Counted from the first letter of the stretch, positions 17,288-28,988 are shown. The stretch is DNA of 64,000 nucleotides from Bin5 sp965218625 (GCA_965218625.1 CBDCLG010000003.1:67448-131447); one strand, 5' to 3'. Notes: generated from the sequence alone by a model not told the origin. A program made the numbers and translations.

Positions 17288-18379
17288 ATGCTGACAAGGC
17301 GTCGTGCCGAACCAAACAGGAGAGGGATCGCGGCGCAGTCGGCTGCTGAGCGGAAGATCTACCGTCATCTCCTTATCACGACGGCGCTCTATTTGTCGCT
17401 GCTGGCGCTGGGCTCCACCGGGTACCTGCTGCTCGAGGGCTGGCCCTGGACCGACAGCCTGTACATGACGGTAATCACAGTCAGTACCGTTGGATTCGGT
17501 GAGATCCGACCGCTCTCGGCGGTCGGGCGCGTCTTTACCGGCTTCATGATCATCATGGGAGTCACAATCACGGCCTACACGTTGAGCACCGTCATTGACT
17601 TCATCGTGGCCGGAGAGTTTCGCAACCTCTTGTGGAGAAGGCGCATGCAAAATCGAATTGGAAAGCTGACAGGCCACTTCATCGTCTGCGCATTCGGAAG
17701 AGTCGGAGAACAGGTGGTCAACGAACTCCTCGTGAACAACGTCCGGCTTGTTGTCGTCGAGACCCGTATCGGACTGGCGCCTGATATGGAGGACCTGGAC
17801 GTCATCCTGGTCGAAGGAAACGCCACCGATGACGCGGTCCTGATTGAGGCGGGCATCGAGCGGGCGTCCGGGATCTGTTGCTGTCTGCCGAACGACTCCG
17901 ATAACGTCTATGTGGCGCTTACGGCGCGTTCGCTCAACCCGGACCTGACCATCATTTCGCGGGCCAATAGCCACGAGAGTGAACGGAAGCTTCAGATCGC
18001 CGGCGTCGATCATGTCATCAATCCCTACGTGACCAGCGGTCGACGCATGGCACGCCAGTTGATCCATCCAAACATCCTGGAGTTCATGGACGTTGTCATG
18101 CACCGCGGCGTAGTGGACATTCTGATCGAGGATATCGGCTTGAGTGAACGCTCAACGCTGCGTGACAAGACCATCGACAGTACGGAGATCCGCCGCAGAA
18201 TCGGCGCCAATATTCTCGCCGTGAGGCGGCCAGACGGCGAAATCTTCGTCAATCCTTCGGTTGAATTCGCCCTGCGGAGCGGCGATACGCTTATCGCCCT
18301 GGGCACGCCGGAACAGCTCGACATGCTGGCCACCGAGGCAGATGACCAGCGGCGCACAAAAGAGCGATTGATCCCCTGA
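17288..18379 (+). CDS. Two-TM potassium channel with RCK (TrkA-N/TrkA-C) domains
   Basis: The 363-residue protein has TM1 at about 27-48, a pore helix and selectivity filter TVGFGE at 67-72, and TM2 at about 80-107. A cytoplasmic RCK domain starts at about 128 with HFIVCAFGRVGEQVVNELL, a Rossmann nucleotide-binding strand. The last 90 residues (STLRDKTIDSTEIRRRIGAN to GDTLIALGTPEQ) form a TrkA-C domain. This MthK-like layout suggests a tetrameric K+ channel gated by ligand binding to the RCK ring. The filter is TVGFG instead of TVGYG, a common variant. It stands alone between the acetyltransferase and a repeat. Confidence 0.92.
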   Translation: MLTRRRAEPNRRGIAAQSAAERKIYRHLLITTALYLSLLALGSTGYLLLEGWPWTDSLYMTVITVSTVGFGEIRPLSAVGRVFTGFMIIMGVTITAYTLSTVIDFIVAGEFRNLLWRRRMQNRIGKLTGHFIVCAFGRVGEQVVNELLVNNVRLVVVETRIGLAPDMEDLDVILVEGNATDDAVLIEAGIERASGICCCLPNDSDNVYVALTARSLNPDLTIISRANSHESERKLQIAGVDHVINPYVTSGRRMARQLIHPNILEFMDVVMHRGVVDILIEDIGLSERSTLRDKTIDSTEIRRRIGANILAVRRPDGEIFVNPSVEFALRSGDTLIALGTPEQLDMLATEADDQRRTKERLIP

Positions 18380-18490
18380 CCCGATCTGCGGCAGCCGCGG
18401 CCCCTGTGCCTCTGCCTGCATCGAAACATCAGAGATTGTCCATTTGAACAGAGATTCCGAGAGAGCGATAGCCCTGCCGTCGGAGTCAGC

Positions 18491-18644
18491 GCGATTGCAT
18501 CTATTTGGGCCAAGACCCGCGACACTACCTGATCCGAGCACAACTCCGAAGAAGCTGCCGAAAACAGCAAATCATCGTAGGGGCACCCCTTGTGGGTGCC
18601 CTTCGGTGGGATATTTCGACGTCCAGATAAAGATGCGAATGCCC
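18491..18644 (+). repeat. MITE-like interspersed repeat, copy B (short form)
   Basis: This 154-base copy keeps both ends (GCGATTGCATCTATT and AAAGATGCGAATGCC) and the left conserved block (CAAGACCCGCGACACTACCT). It has only one GGGGCACCCC-TTGT-GGGTGCCC palindrome and lacks the middle segment found in copies A and C. It fills most of the 444-base gap between the potassium channel gene and recO; the remaining bases hold the recO promoter and nothing else I can identify. Confidence 0.73.
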
Positions 18645-18665
18645 CGCCGTCTGGGTGATGCGTCT

Positions 18666-18694
18666 TTGTCCACCCCGGGGCAAGGGGCTATAAT
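18666..18694 (+). promoter_or_regulatory. Candidate promoter for recO
   Basis: TTGTCC at 18666-18671 and TATAAT at 18689-18694 are 17 bases apart, directly right of repeat copy B. The transcript leader to recO would be about 120 bases. Confidence 0.6.
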
Positions 18695-18823
18695 CGGGTC
18701 GCAACAAAGTTCGCGGCGAGAACGGCCCAGCCATTCAAAGGCAGTTCCGCCCAGCCCCCGGACGATATAGCATGTTTCCCGCAGAAACCACGACAGTTCG
18801 GGCCCCAGGCCTGCGAGCCACTC

Positions 18824-19684
18824 ATGGCGGAGCGTAGCCACGCATACCGCACGAGGGCGGTAATCCTTCGGAGACGGAATTACGGCGACGCCGACCGGAT
18901 CCTGACGGTCTACACACCTTCGTTTGGCAAACGCTTTCTCATTGCCAAAGGAGCGCGCAAGACCGCGAGCCGAAAGGCCGGCCACCTGGAGTTGTTCAAC
19001 CACGCCAATCTCCTCGTTGCCCAGGCCCGCACGTGGGACATAATCACAGAGAGTGTAACGGTCGAGAGTTACCTGGGTCTTCGGGCCGACCTGGACAGCA
19101 TCAGCCAGGCCGCCTACATTTGCGAGCTCGTCGACGCATTCGGCGGCGAAGACGACGAAAACCGGCCGCTGTGGGATCTGCTCCTTTTTTCTCTGCGCGA
19201 ACTCGATGCAAATACAGAAGACGGAGCACTGCTCTTGCGCTGGTTTGAATTGAAATTGCTTGTGCTGATGGGCTTTCAGCTTCAGCTGTTCGACTGCCTT
19301 GGCTGTGGGGAGGGGCTGCGAGCTGTGAAGAACTATCTACACCTGCAGGCCGGCGGCGTCTATTGCCCCGGATGCGGTCAGACCTTGAAAGGCGCCGAAC
19401 CCATCGCGCCGCAGGTCCTCAAGATACTGCGCCACCTGACGCGTGTGGAGTGGCCGGAGGTCCGCCACGTGCGGCTGCGACAGGCCACGGCGCAAGCCGT
19501 CGAAGAGGTTCTGCACCGCTACCTGGTCTTCGTACTGGAGCGTCGACTGAAATCAGCGGACTTCATACGCAGCCTGCGGCTCGCGCCGCAGGTCGGCGCC
19601 GCACCGCCAGCAAACGGTGGGCCAACCCCGGCCGGCCATGACGTCGACGAACAGTTGCACAGTCCTGGCGCAGGCGGCCAATAG
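18824..19684 (+). CDS. recO: DNA repair protein RecO
   Basis: RecO loads RecA on SSB-coated gaps together with RecR. The 286-residue protein has the N-terminal OB-fold (YRTRAVILRRRNYGDADRILTVYT), then KGARKTASRKAGHLELFNHA, and a C4 zinc finger made by CLGCG near 166-170 and CPGCG near 184-188. The C-terminal 20 residues are low complexity. ATG at 18824 gives the expected start a few residues before the OB-fold strand. A membrane-protein gene follows after 4 bases, so the two are likely one transcript. Confidence 0.93.
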   Translation: MAERSHAYRTRAVILRRRNYGDADRILTVYTPSFGKRFLIAKGARKTASRKAGHLELFNHANLLVAQARTWDIITESVTVESYLGLRADLDSISQAAYICELVDAFGGEDDENRPLWDLLLFSLRELDANTEDGALLLRWFELKLLVLMGFQLQLFDCLGCGEGLRAVKNYLHLQAGGVYCPGCGQTLKGAEPIAPQVLKILRHLTRVEWPEVRHVRLRQATAQAVEEVLHRYLVFVLERRLKSADFIRSLRLAPQVGAAPPANGGPTPAGHDVDEQLHSPGAGGQ

Positions 19685-19688
19685 GCTG

Positions 19689-20345
19689 ATGAAGCTAATT
19701 TACGCCGCACGCTTTGCCGGCGTTACGTTTCTAGCCGCCGGCATCTACTCGCTAGTCGTTCTGCTGCCTGGCTATAGGTTATTGGTCGAGGGGCAGCAGC
19801 AACAAAGCTGGCTTACCGCTGTCATGCCTCAGTTTACGCTCGGCGGTTGGATTTGGCTGCTCGCTGTCCTCGCGTGGATGACGCTGCTGGTAACCCTGAT
19901 GTACAGCTACTCCCCCGCCTACAGGGTCAGCACCATCATGCAGTCAGGACTGATTATCATCGCTGCCGTTTTCTTCATGCTCGGTGTCGTGGTGGAAATG
20001 AACACCTTGCAGATAACTGCCGCCTTGGATGAGAGCCAGTTCCCGGATGCGCAGATTCGCTATGGGAACAGTTCTGCGGCAAAAAACGCCTTGGCGGTGC
20101 TAAGGCCCGGGTTGCTGGTGGGTGGGGGCGTAAGCGCCTGGATAGGCATCGATCTGGCGATGTTAAGAAAACTTCCAACACTCTGGCTGGCGCCCGAGAT
20201 TTTCGCGGGCGTGGTATTGGCTACGGCGCCCTTCCTGGGCCTCTCGGTCTGGCAGCTCCTGGTCGCTCTGGCGGGTTTTGTTGTCTTTTGCCTGGTACTC
20301 GGCGCCAGGCGCACGCTACCTGAATCCTTTCCTCCCCTCGGTTAG
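19689..20345 (+). CDS. Unknown multi-span membrane protein
   Basis: The 218-residue protein is strongly hydrophobic, with probable spans near 8-28, 52-70, 82-103, 165-185 and 188-207, and a weaker one near 140-158. A hydrophilic stretch at 110-135 separates the halves. I see no transporter or enzyme signature. It follows recO by 4 bases and converges on the metal ATPase gene. The ATG at 19689 is chosen over an upstream in-frame one at 19617, which lies inside recO. Confidence 0.7.
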   Translation: MKLIYAARFAGVTFLAAGIYSLVVLLPGYRLLVEGQQQQSWLTAVMPQFTLGGWIWLLAVLAWMTLLVTLMYSYSPAYRVSTIMQSGLIIIAAVFFMLGVVVEMNTLQITAALDESQFPDAQIRYGNSSAAKNALAVLRPGLLVGGGVSAWIGIDLAMLRKLPTLWLAPEIFAGVVLATAPFLGLSVWQLLVALAGFVVFCLVLGARRTLPESFPPLG

Positions 20346-20373
20346 CCCGGCGTGCGAGATGCCTGCCATCCAC

Positions 20374-22473
20374 TTACTCCGGGCGCATGACAAGCATTCG
20401 CAACCCGTTGACGACGACAATCAGAGTGCTGCCTTCGTGTCCGAGGACACCGACCGGCAGCGGCAGACGAAAATCGGGCAGAAGGATTGGCGCCAGTACC
20501 GTCAACGAAACCAGGGTCAAGATCGCAGCCACAGAAACATAGATATTCTGGCGCACAATGTCGCGCGCGCGACGGCTGAGGCGCAGCATGAACGGAAGCT
20601 TGCCCAAATCGTCTGACATTAGCACGATGTCGGCTGTCTCCAGGGCAACGTCGGTGCCGGCGCCGCCCATGGCGATGCCGAGGTCAGATGTCGCCAGGGC
20701 GGGCGCGTCGTTTATGCCGTCACCGACCATGGCGACGTTCCCTGATTCCCGCAACTTTTGGACGATTTCAACCTTTTGTTCCGGCAGGAGCTCCGGGTAG
20801 ACATCCTGCAGGCCGACTTCCGCCGCTATCGCTTCGGCTACATCCCGGTTGTCTCCTGTCAGCATCGCTATGCGCGCTACCCCCATCTCCCTCAGGTCCG
20901 CGACCGTCTCGGCCGCGTTGACGCGCAGTGTATCGCTGACGGCGATGAAGCCGACGGCTTTCCAGTCTTTGCCGGGTGCGCCGGAAGCTGTCGCCTTGGA
21001 CGGCGCATCGTTCCCGGACGCCTGCCCCCAAACCCTCGGCTCTTCCAATGAGCTGCTGCGCCGAACGACCAGGATTGCCGTCTTGCCCTGCCCTTGCAGT
21101 TGCCGGCCGATCTTGCGCACCTCCGGCGATAACTGGACTTCCTCGCTCTCGAAGAGTTTGGCGCCGCCAACGTAGACCGTTTCCTCGTGCCTGTCCCGTT
21201 TGAAGACGGCCTGCACACCATGCCCGGCGACGCCGCGGAAGTCCCTCGGCGTCTCGACCGCGAGGTCCATATCCCGCGCCCGACTGAGAATGGCCCGGCC
21301 TATCGGATGTTCGCTCAGGCTCTCGGCGCCGGCGGCAATGGAAATGACTTCCTCCTCACTGTAACCATTGAACGGGACCACGTCGGTGAGATGGTGCTCT
21401 CCGCAGGTCAACGTACCCGTCTTGTCAAAGGCCAGTATGTCGAGATCGGCGGCTCTCTCCAGGTGGGCGCCGCCTTTGAAGAGCACGCCACCGCGCGCGG
21501 CAGCGGCGATCGCGCTGAGGATTGATGCCGGTGTGCTGATAATGAGCGCACAGGGGCTTGCCACCACCAGGAGCGTCATTGCCCGGTACAGCGTGCGGTC
21601 AAACGGCTCGCTTCCAAAGACAAGGGGCAGCAGAATCGCCAGCATCGTAGCGGCGATCACGGCCAAGGTATAGGGCTGGCTGAAGCGGTCGATAAACTGT
21701 TGGGTCGGCGCGGCGTTTTCCTGCGCTTCCTCCACCAGCCCGATGATCTTGCTTATCGTGCTTTCCGATGCCAGTTTCGTGACCTGCACTTCGATTGCGC
21801 CGCTGCCGTTGATGGTGCCCGAGAATACCGCATCTCCGGCGGCTTTGTACACCTGCATACTTTCCCCGGTTATGGGGCTCTGGTCGACGTGCGTCGTTCC
21901 CTGCAACACCGTGCCGTCCACCGGCATTCGCTCACCCGGTCTGACGACAACGATGTCGCCGACTGCAAGCAGTTCGACATTCTGTTCAACAACGCTGTCT
22001 TCGAGGCGCACCCGGGCCGTGTCAGGGCGCAGTTCAGCCAGCCTGGCAATTGCCTGGCGCGTGCGGTCCAAGGCGAACGACTCCAACGCCCCGCTGAGAG
22101 AAAACAGGAAAAGAAGCAGTGCGCCTTCCTCCCACTCGCCGATGACGGCCGCTCCCAGGGCGGCAGCGATCATGAGGAATTCGATGTTCAGAACGCCCTG
22201 CCGCGCGCATGCCAGCGCACACTTTATGCCGGAAAACCCTCCGGCCGCATAGGCGACCAGTGCCATAACGACCACCAGCCATCGGGGCAGAAGTTCGAAC
22301 ACGGAACCGCCCAGCCAGCCAACCAGCAGCGCCGCCAGTGTAACCGCAGACAGCAGCAGCTCTGGATTGCTGCGCCAGAACTCAGCCGACAATGCGGCCC
22401 AGGAAGAATGCCAAATGGGCGACTGGGGGCCTCTGCTGTTCTCGATCGTCCGTTCAAAGGAACGCGTGGACAT
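20374..22473 (-). CDS. P1B-type heavy-metal ATPase (P1B-4-like, SPC/HEGST)
   Basis: This is a metal-efflux P-type ATPase of about 699 residues in the inner membrane. Motifs in order are TGES (actuator), SPCALIISTP (metal-binding membrane helix), DKTGTLTCGE (phosphorylation Asp), SEHPIGRAI, TGDNRDVAEAIA, GDGINDAPALA, and HEGSTLIVVVNGLRML in the last helices. SPC plus HEGST without an N-terminal HMA domain is the P1B-4 pattern, which includes Co2+ and Fe2+ exporters. The start at 22473 has GAGAGGTGG before it; ATG at 22494, overlapping the regulator stop as ATGA, is the alternative. A 30-residue Ser/Ala-rich insert lies in the N domain. It is co-transcribed with the Fur/PerR-like gene. Confidence 0.92.
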   Translation of the reverse strand: MSTRSFERTIENSRGPQSPIWHSSWAALSAEFWRSNPELLLSAVTLAALLVGWLGGSVFELLPRWLVVVMALVAYAAGGFSGIKCALACARQGVLNIEFLMIAAALGAAVIGEWEEGALLLFLFSLSGALESFALDRTRQAIARLAELRPDTARVRLEDSVVEQNVELLAVGDIVVVRPGERMPVDGTVLQGTTHVDQSPITGESMQVYKAAGDAVFSGTINGSGAIEVQVTKLASESTISKIIGLVEEAQENAAPTQQFIDRFSQPYTLAVIAATMLAILLPLVFGSEPFDRTLYRAMTLLVVASPCALIISTPASILSAIAAAARGGVLFKGGAHLERAADLDILAFDKTGTLTCGEHHLTDVVPFNGYSEEEVISIAAGAESLSEHPIGRAILSRARDMDLAVETPRDFRGVAGHGVQAVFKRDRHEETVYVGGAKLFESEEVQLSPEVRKIGRQLQGQGKTAILVVRRSSSLEEPRVWGQASGNDAPSKATASGAPGKDWKAVGFIAVSDTLRVNAAETVADLREMGVARIAMLTGDNRDVAEAIAAEVGLQDVYPELLPEQKVEIVQKLRESGNVAMVGDGINDAPALATSDLGIAMGGAGTDVALETADIVLMSDDLGKLPFMLRLSRRARDIVRQNIYVSVAAILTLVSLTVLAPILLPDFRLPLPVGVLGHEGSTLIVVVNGLRMLVMRPE

Positions 22474-22490
22474 ACTTGCCACCTCTCGAC

Positions 22491-23012
22491 TCATGCCCTG
22501 CTCTGTTTTGCGTCCAGCTTGCGGCGCAACCCGGCCGGCGAACGTTCCGACCGCTTCACCGGGCCGCGCAGCCATCTTCCTATCTCCTCCCGTTTGGCCT
22601 GCTGGCAATCGGGGCAGAATCCGGTCACCTGCACCTGCAAGGTGGTTGCGCGGAAGCCGGAATTCTGGAAGATGCTGTCCATCAACATGTCCGGCGCCAG
22701 GTTCTCCTCGAGATCAGTCACCTGGTGGCAGCGCAGGCAGACCATATTGATGTGGGGCGATGCGTCCAGCTCGTAATGGGTGTGTTCGGTACCGGCGCTG
22801 ATTTCGACAATGGCGCCCAGGTCGCGCAGGGTGTTGAGCGTGTTATAGACCGTGGCCTGGCTGATCTCGGGGTGCTGCCGGTGCACGGCTTCATAGACCT
22901 GTGACGGCGTAGGATGGCTCCTGGTTTGCGCGAGAAATTCGCAAACCGCAGCTCGCTGGCTGGTAACTCGCAGACCGGCGCGCTTGAGAGTTTCGATGAA
23001 ACGAACAGACAT
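22491..23012 (-). CDS. perR: Fur-family metalloregulator, PerR-like
   Basis: The 173-residue regulator has the winged helix with recognition segment SQATVYNTLNTL. Structural zinc cysteines are C92/C95 (CLRC) and C133/C136 (CPDC). The regulatory-site residues correspond to B. subtilis PerR H37, H91 and D104: here H33 (RSHPTPSQ), H87 (SPHINMVC) and D100 (QVTDLEE). Asp at the last position favours PerR over Fur, which has Glu. The PerR His93 position is Asn89. ATG at 23012 is chosen because GAGGT precedes it and a palindromic box starts at 23034; a TTG start at 23033 is less likely. It heads the operon with the ATPase. Zur or another Fur type remains possible. Confidence 0.85.
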   Translation of the reverse strand: MSVRFIETLKRAGLRVTSQRAAVCEFLAQTRSHPTPSQVYEAVHRQHPEISQATVYNTLNTLRDLGAIVEISAGTEHTHYELDASPHINMVCLRCHQVTDLEENLAPDMLMDSIFQNSGFRATTLQVQVTGFCPDCQQAKREEIGRWLRGPVKRSERSPAGLRRKLDAKQSRA

Positions 23013-23033
23013 GGGCAATACCTCAGCTTCCAA

Positions 23034-23048
23034 TTAGAACCAATCTAA
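23034..23048. promoter_or_regulatory. Degenerate Fur/PerR-type operator next to the regulator gene
   Basis: The sequence TTAGAAC-C-AATCTAA keeps the 7-1-7 inverted repeat with two mismatches relative to the perfect site at 23096. It lies just upstream of the regulator start, where binding would block transcription or initiation. Confidence 0.6.
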
Positions 23049-23095
23049 ACTCAGCTGCCATTCTACTTCCCGCAGAGCAGGCTGTCAAGTCCTGA

Positions 23096-23110
23096 TTAGA
23101 ATAATTCTAA
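23096..23110. promoter_or_regulatory. Perfect 7-1-7 Fur-family operator (PerR-box-like)
   Basis: TTAGAAT-A-ATTCTAA is a perfect 15-base palindrome in the 281-base gap between the divergent regulator and clpC genes. It differs from the textbook PerR box TTATAATNATTATAA at one symmetric position in each arm. Two isolated half-sites AATTCTAA follow at 23164-23171 and 23180-23187. The most likely ligand is the neighbouring Fur/PerR-like protein, acting on its own operon and perhaps on clpC. Confidence 0.75.
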
Positions 23111-23292
23111 GGTAAACAGGTTGAGAAATTCGCGTTAGGGGAAGGATTCCGCTCTCATAAGGAAATTCTAACGTTGCTCAATTCTAATGATGATGAAAGA
23201 ATGATTTACTATGTGTTGGCGGCATGTCCGCCTGAATCGCGCCACAAATGGAATCTTGTGATGATTCCGCCGAATCGGTAAGGAAAAATCTT

Positions 23293-25827
<2,535 letters not shown>

Positions 25828-25877
25828 GTCCGGCGCCCCCAGCCTGCCAGCCAACGGTCGAGTTTCTTAACAAGCCT

Positions 25878-26516
25878 ATGTCGTCCGGACCAGGACCCGC
25901 CTACCGCATCGGGACTGAACGAACAGTGTTGCGATGCTGGCAACCGCAGGACGCAGAGCTGCTCCTGCGGTCCACCGCCCAGAGCATTGACCATTTGCGG
26001 GAATGGATGCCTTGGGCGTCGGGCGAACCGTCCACACTGGAAGAAAAGATCTCGCTGCTGCGCCGCTGGAGAGCGGCTTTCGACCTCGACGAAGAGTACA
26101 TTTACGGAATCTTCTCCTCTGACGAGACCGCAGTTTGGGGCGGAACGGGGCTCCACAAAAGGCTGACAGGCGAAGCCCTGGAGATCGGCTATTGGATTCA
26201 CGTGGACCAGGTCAACCGGGGGCTGGCCACGGAGACCACGGCCGCGCTGTCCCGCATCGCGATCGAGGTCCATAAGGTCGAACGGGTTGAGATCCATTGC
26301 GACCCGGCAAACGTGCGCAGCGCGGCCATACCACGCAAACTGGGGTTTGTGCTTGAGGCGACGTTGGGCCGCAGGGCCGTGGGAACTGACGGCTCCCCGC
26401 GTGACGTGATGATTTGGACTCTCTTCCGCGATGCCTATTCTGACACGCCGGTGGCAGACGCGCCTATCAGGGCATTTGATGTCGTCGGGAGAGAGATTCC
26501 CTTAACCGCAACTTGA
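25878..26516 (+). CDS. RimJ/RimL-type GNAT acetyltransferase
   Basis: The 212-residue product begins with YRIGTERTVLRCWQPQDAEL and has HLREWMPWA, EIGYWIHVDQVNRGLATETT, and HCDPANVRSAAIPRKLGF, the order of motifs seen in ribosomal-protein N-acetyltransferases and related antibiotic- or amino-acid-modifying enzymes. The acetyl-CoA loop is NRGLATE. ATG at 25878 is used; an upstream in-frame start would overlap clpC. The acceptor substrate is unknown. Confidence 0.87.
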   Translation: MSSGPGPAYRIGTERTVLRCWQPQDAELLLRSTAQSIDHLREWMPWASGEPSTLEEKISLLRRWRAAFDLDEEYIYGIFSSDETAVWGGTGLHKRLTGEALEIGYWIHVDQVNRGLATETTAALSRIAIEVHKVERVEIHCDPANVRSAAIPRKLGFVLEATLGRRAVGTDGSPRDVMIWTLFRDAYSDTPVADAPIRAFDVVGREIPLTAT

Positions 26517-26589
26517 AAGGTTGCACGCGCCGACTGAGTACGCATGCGGCGCAGTCGGTCAGGCGCCCCCACCTGGGGACACGTGCCGG

Positions 26590-27405
26590 CTACTCGGCCA
26601 GGGGAAACTCGTAGAGAGCCACCCAGTCGAAGAGTCCTTTGGCCTCGCTTTGACTGCGAGCGCCCACCGCCAGTCCAACATCTCCGCCGGGTAGCTGCGG
26701 GTCCCGCACCCTGTCGACCACCGCATCGTTCACAACGAACAGGAGAACCGCCCCATCGTCAACGACCGACACTCTCCTCTGGGTGCCTTCGGTCAGAGAG
26801 TTGGGTTGTGTCCACGCCCGCACCGTCCGCCACGCGCCGTCCTGTTTCAGCTGGATCTGGTAATTGCCTTCGTTGTCGACCACAAAGAGGTAGAAATTGT
26901 CGTCGTTCTGGTAGCGGGCAATCAGCCCTCCGTAGCCCCAGGCGTACTCCGCTTGCGGCCCCAGGCGCAGGTCCGCTTCCAATCTGTACGCCCCCAGATT
27001 GGGCACGCCGAGCGCCGCCCATGCCAGGGCTCCGGGACGCTTGATCCGGACCTGGTAAAGGTCGCCAACGTAGGAGAATTCGGACTCTGAATCTGCGCGG
27101 GTCGGCAGCGAGAAGTAGGGCTCGGAAAAGTCGTCGCGCGCGATCAGGCGCTCTTCCGCATGCGGTGAAAGCTTCTCGCCCCCGGCTGGGTCCGCCCCCA
27201 AGGGCGACGCGTACCAGACGCGCCACGCTACGACGATGAGGGTCGCGATCAGAAGTGCGATCAGCCAAACGGGGACTGCCGGTTTCGCATCCGGCGGGCT
27301 TGCAACAGCAGTCTTGGCCTTGGGCCGGTTGGGCGGCAGGCCGATCGACTCGCGTTTGCGCGCCCGCTCCTCCAGCGCTGTTGTGTGGTCTTCCGCTCTG
27401 GGCAT
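26590..27405 (-). CDS. Single-span membrane protein with a concanavalin-like outer domain
   Basis: The 271-residue protein has a basic cytoplasmic N terminus, one membrane span at about 44-64 (VPVWLIALLIATLIVVAW), and a C-terminal domain from about 85 that is beta-rich. Segments such as DDFSEPYF, GAYRLEADLRLG, YGGLIARYQNDDNFYLFVVD and GDVGLAVGARSQSEA resemble laminin-G or DUF1080-type carbohydrate-binding jelly rolls. It may bind glycans at the cell surface. It lies just downstream of a subtilase on the same strand, with about 100 bases between them. The domain name rests on pattern only. Confidence 0.68.
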   Translation of the reverse strand: MPRAEDHTTALEERARKRESIGLPPNRPKAKTAVASPPDAKPAVPVWLIALLIATLIVVAWRVWYASPLGADPAGGEKLSPHAEERLIARDDFSEPYFSLPTRADSESEFSYVGDLYQVRIKRPGALAWAALGVPNLGAYRLEADLRLGPQAEYAWGYGGLIARYQNDDNFYLFVVDNEGNYQIQLKQDGAWRTVRAWTQPNSLTEGTQRRVSVVDDGAVLLFVVNDAVVDRVRDPQLPGGDVGLAVGARSQSEAKGLFDWVALYEFPLAE

Positions 27406-27507
27406 TCGAAGGGCAAGCGGCTTTCGTCTACGAGGCGACCGTCCAGAACTCTGCCATTCCAGCCGCGGTCTGGCAAGGCAGATGCGGACAAACCCCAGCC
27501 GGGTCGG

Positions 27508-28803
27508 CTAGCCGATTCTGAAGAGATTGATCACTGCGGCCATGCAGCCGGGGGGCGGATTGGGGCTCGGGGGCGCCGGGACCGGAAGCGAAGGTTTGTG
27601 CGGCGGAGGCTGCTGTCCCGTATCTGCATACTGCGCCGCGGTCAGAGCGTCAATGCGGCCGTCACCCTGAATATACTTGTCTTCAGGCGTGGGCCCGGAT
27701 TGGGAGATGTTGATGTTGACCGATGTAGCCATCAGCATCTTCTTGATGGCTGCCGGCTCGAGCCCTTTGTCGGCCTTGAGCATGAGCGCGCTCAGGCCGG
27801 CCACGTGCGGGCAGGACATACTGGTACCGCTCGCCGTCGTATAGTGATCGTCGACGACCTGGCCGACCGAGGTGCCGGCCGCGCGGCAGGCCACGATCCG
27901 GCTGCCAGGCGCGACGACATCCGGCTTGATGCGTCCGTCGGCAGTAGGGCCCCGGCTGCTGAAACGGGCAACACTGTCCTGGTCGGTCGACGCGCCGACC
28001 GTGATCACCTTCTCCGCCGCGCCGGGGCTGCCGATCGTGCGCTGCCGGGGGCCGCTGTTGCCGGCGGCAACGACCATCACCTTTCCCAAATCGACGATTG
28101 CGTTGCACATTGTGCTGAGGGCATCGGAACCATCGCTGGCGCCGCGGCTGCCCAGGGAAAGATTGAGCACGTCGGCGCCATTCTGCGCGGCCCACTCCAG
28201 CCCGGCCATCACATTGCTCATGCGTCCGCTGCCGTTGTCGGCCAGCGCCTTGGCCGCCATGATCGTTGCGCCCGGCGCTACGCCAATGTACTTGCCTCCG
28301 CTGGCCGCGCCCGTTCCCGCGGCAATCGAGGCAACATGCGTACCGTGGCCGTTGCCGTCCGCCGCCGAGCCCTTGCCACTGAAGTCAGCGGTCAGACCAA
28401 CTCGTCCCGCAAAGTCCGGATGGGTGGCGTCGATGCCGGTGTCCACAATGCAAATCGTGACGCCCTCGCCGTCGTTTCTCAGCTGCTCCCAGACCTGCGG
28501 AGCCCTGATGTGGGGAGTCGACACATCAAGCAGAATGTGAACGTCCTCATCGAGCCAGATTTCGGCCACGTCGTCCGAAACAGAGAGTTCGTCCAGTGTC
28601 GCAACTTCCAGGGAGAGGGCTGTTGCGGGAATCAGGCTGAACTCCTGGTTGACCTTGATCGCCCCGATTCCTGCGGTCAGCCGGCCAATGTCGCGCTGAC
28701 CGGCTTCGGAGTGAAACCTGACGATTACCTGTACTTCATCGTTCAGTTCCCTGGCCCTTTCGATCACATCGCGGACGTGGGCGGGAAATTTGTCGGAATA
28801 CAT
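27508..28803 (-). CDS. Subtilisin-like serine protease (S8)
   Basis: The catalytic triad is clear in this 431-residue protein: Asp121 in VDTGID, His153 in GNGHGTHVA, and Ser328 in ASGTSMSCPHVAG, with oxyanion Asn249 in AAGNSGP. Residues about 25-90 (VQVIVRFHSEAGQRDIGRL to IWLDEDVHILL) form an I9-type propeptide. There is no signal peptide, so it is either intracellular or exported by an unusual route. The C terminus is proline-rich (about 400-418) and then hydrophobic. ATG at 28803 has GAGGA upstream; the longer frame to 28932 adds an unlikely Arg/Cys-rich start. A small I9-like gene lies directly upstream. Confidence 0.92.
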   Translation of the reverse strand: MYSDKFPAHVRDVIERARELNDEVQVIVRFHSEAGQRDIGRLTAGIGAIKVNQEFSLIPATALSLEVATLDELSVSDDVAEIWLDEDVHILLDVSTPHIRAPQVWEQLRNDGEGVTICIVDTGIDATHPDFAGRVGLTADFSGKGSAADGNGHGTHVASIAAGTGAASGGKYIGVAPGATIMAAKALADNGSGRMSNVMAGLEWAAQNGADVLNLSLGSRGASDGSDALSTMCNAIVDLGKVMVVAAGNSGPRQRTIGSPGAAEKVITVGASTDQDSVARFSSRGPTADGRIKPDVVAPGSRIVACRAAGTSVGQVVDDHYTTASGTSMSCPHVAGLSALMLKADKGLEPAAIKKMLMATSVNINISQSGPTPEDKYIQGDGRIDALTAAQYADTGQQPPPHKPSLPVPAPPSPNPPPGCMAAVINLFRIG

Positions 28804-28988
28804 TCTTGCGCAGTCCTCAACTTGGCTCTCAATGCCCCCGTTCAGCCGGTCCAAACGGACAGGGCAATTCATCCGCAAGGGCAGACGGTCGCAAAAAGTC
28901 CACCCTCTGACGGCCCAATTCGCCGCCCTCAATTCCCGAATCTTGACAATCGAACTTTGTGGCGCGCTCTCTACAAATCGGGCGGAGG

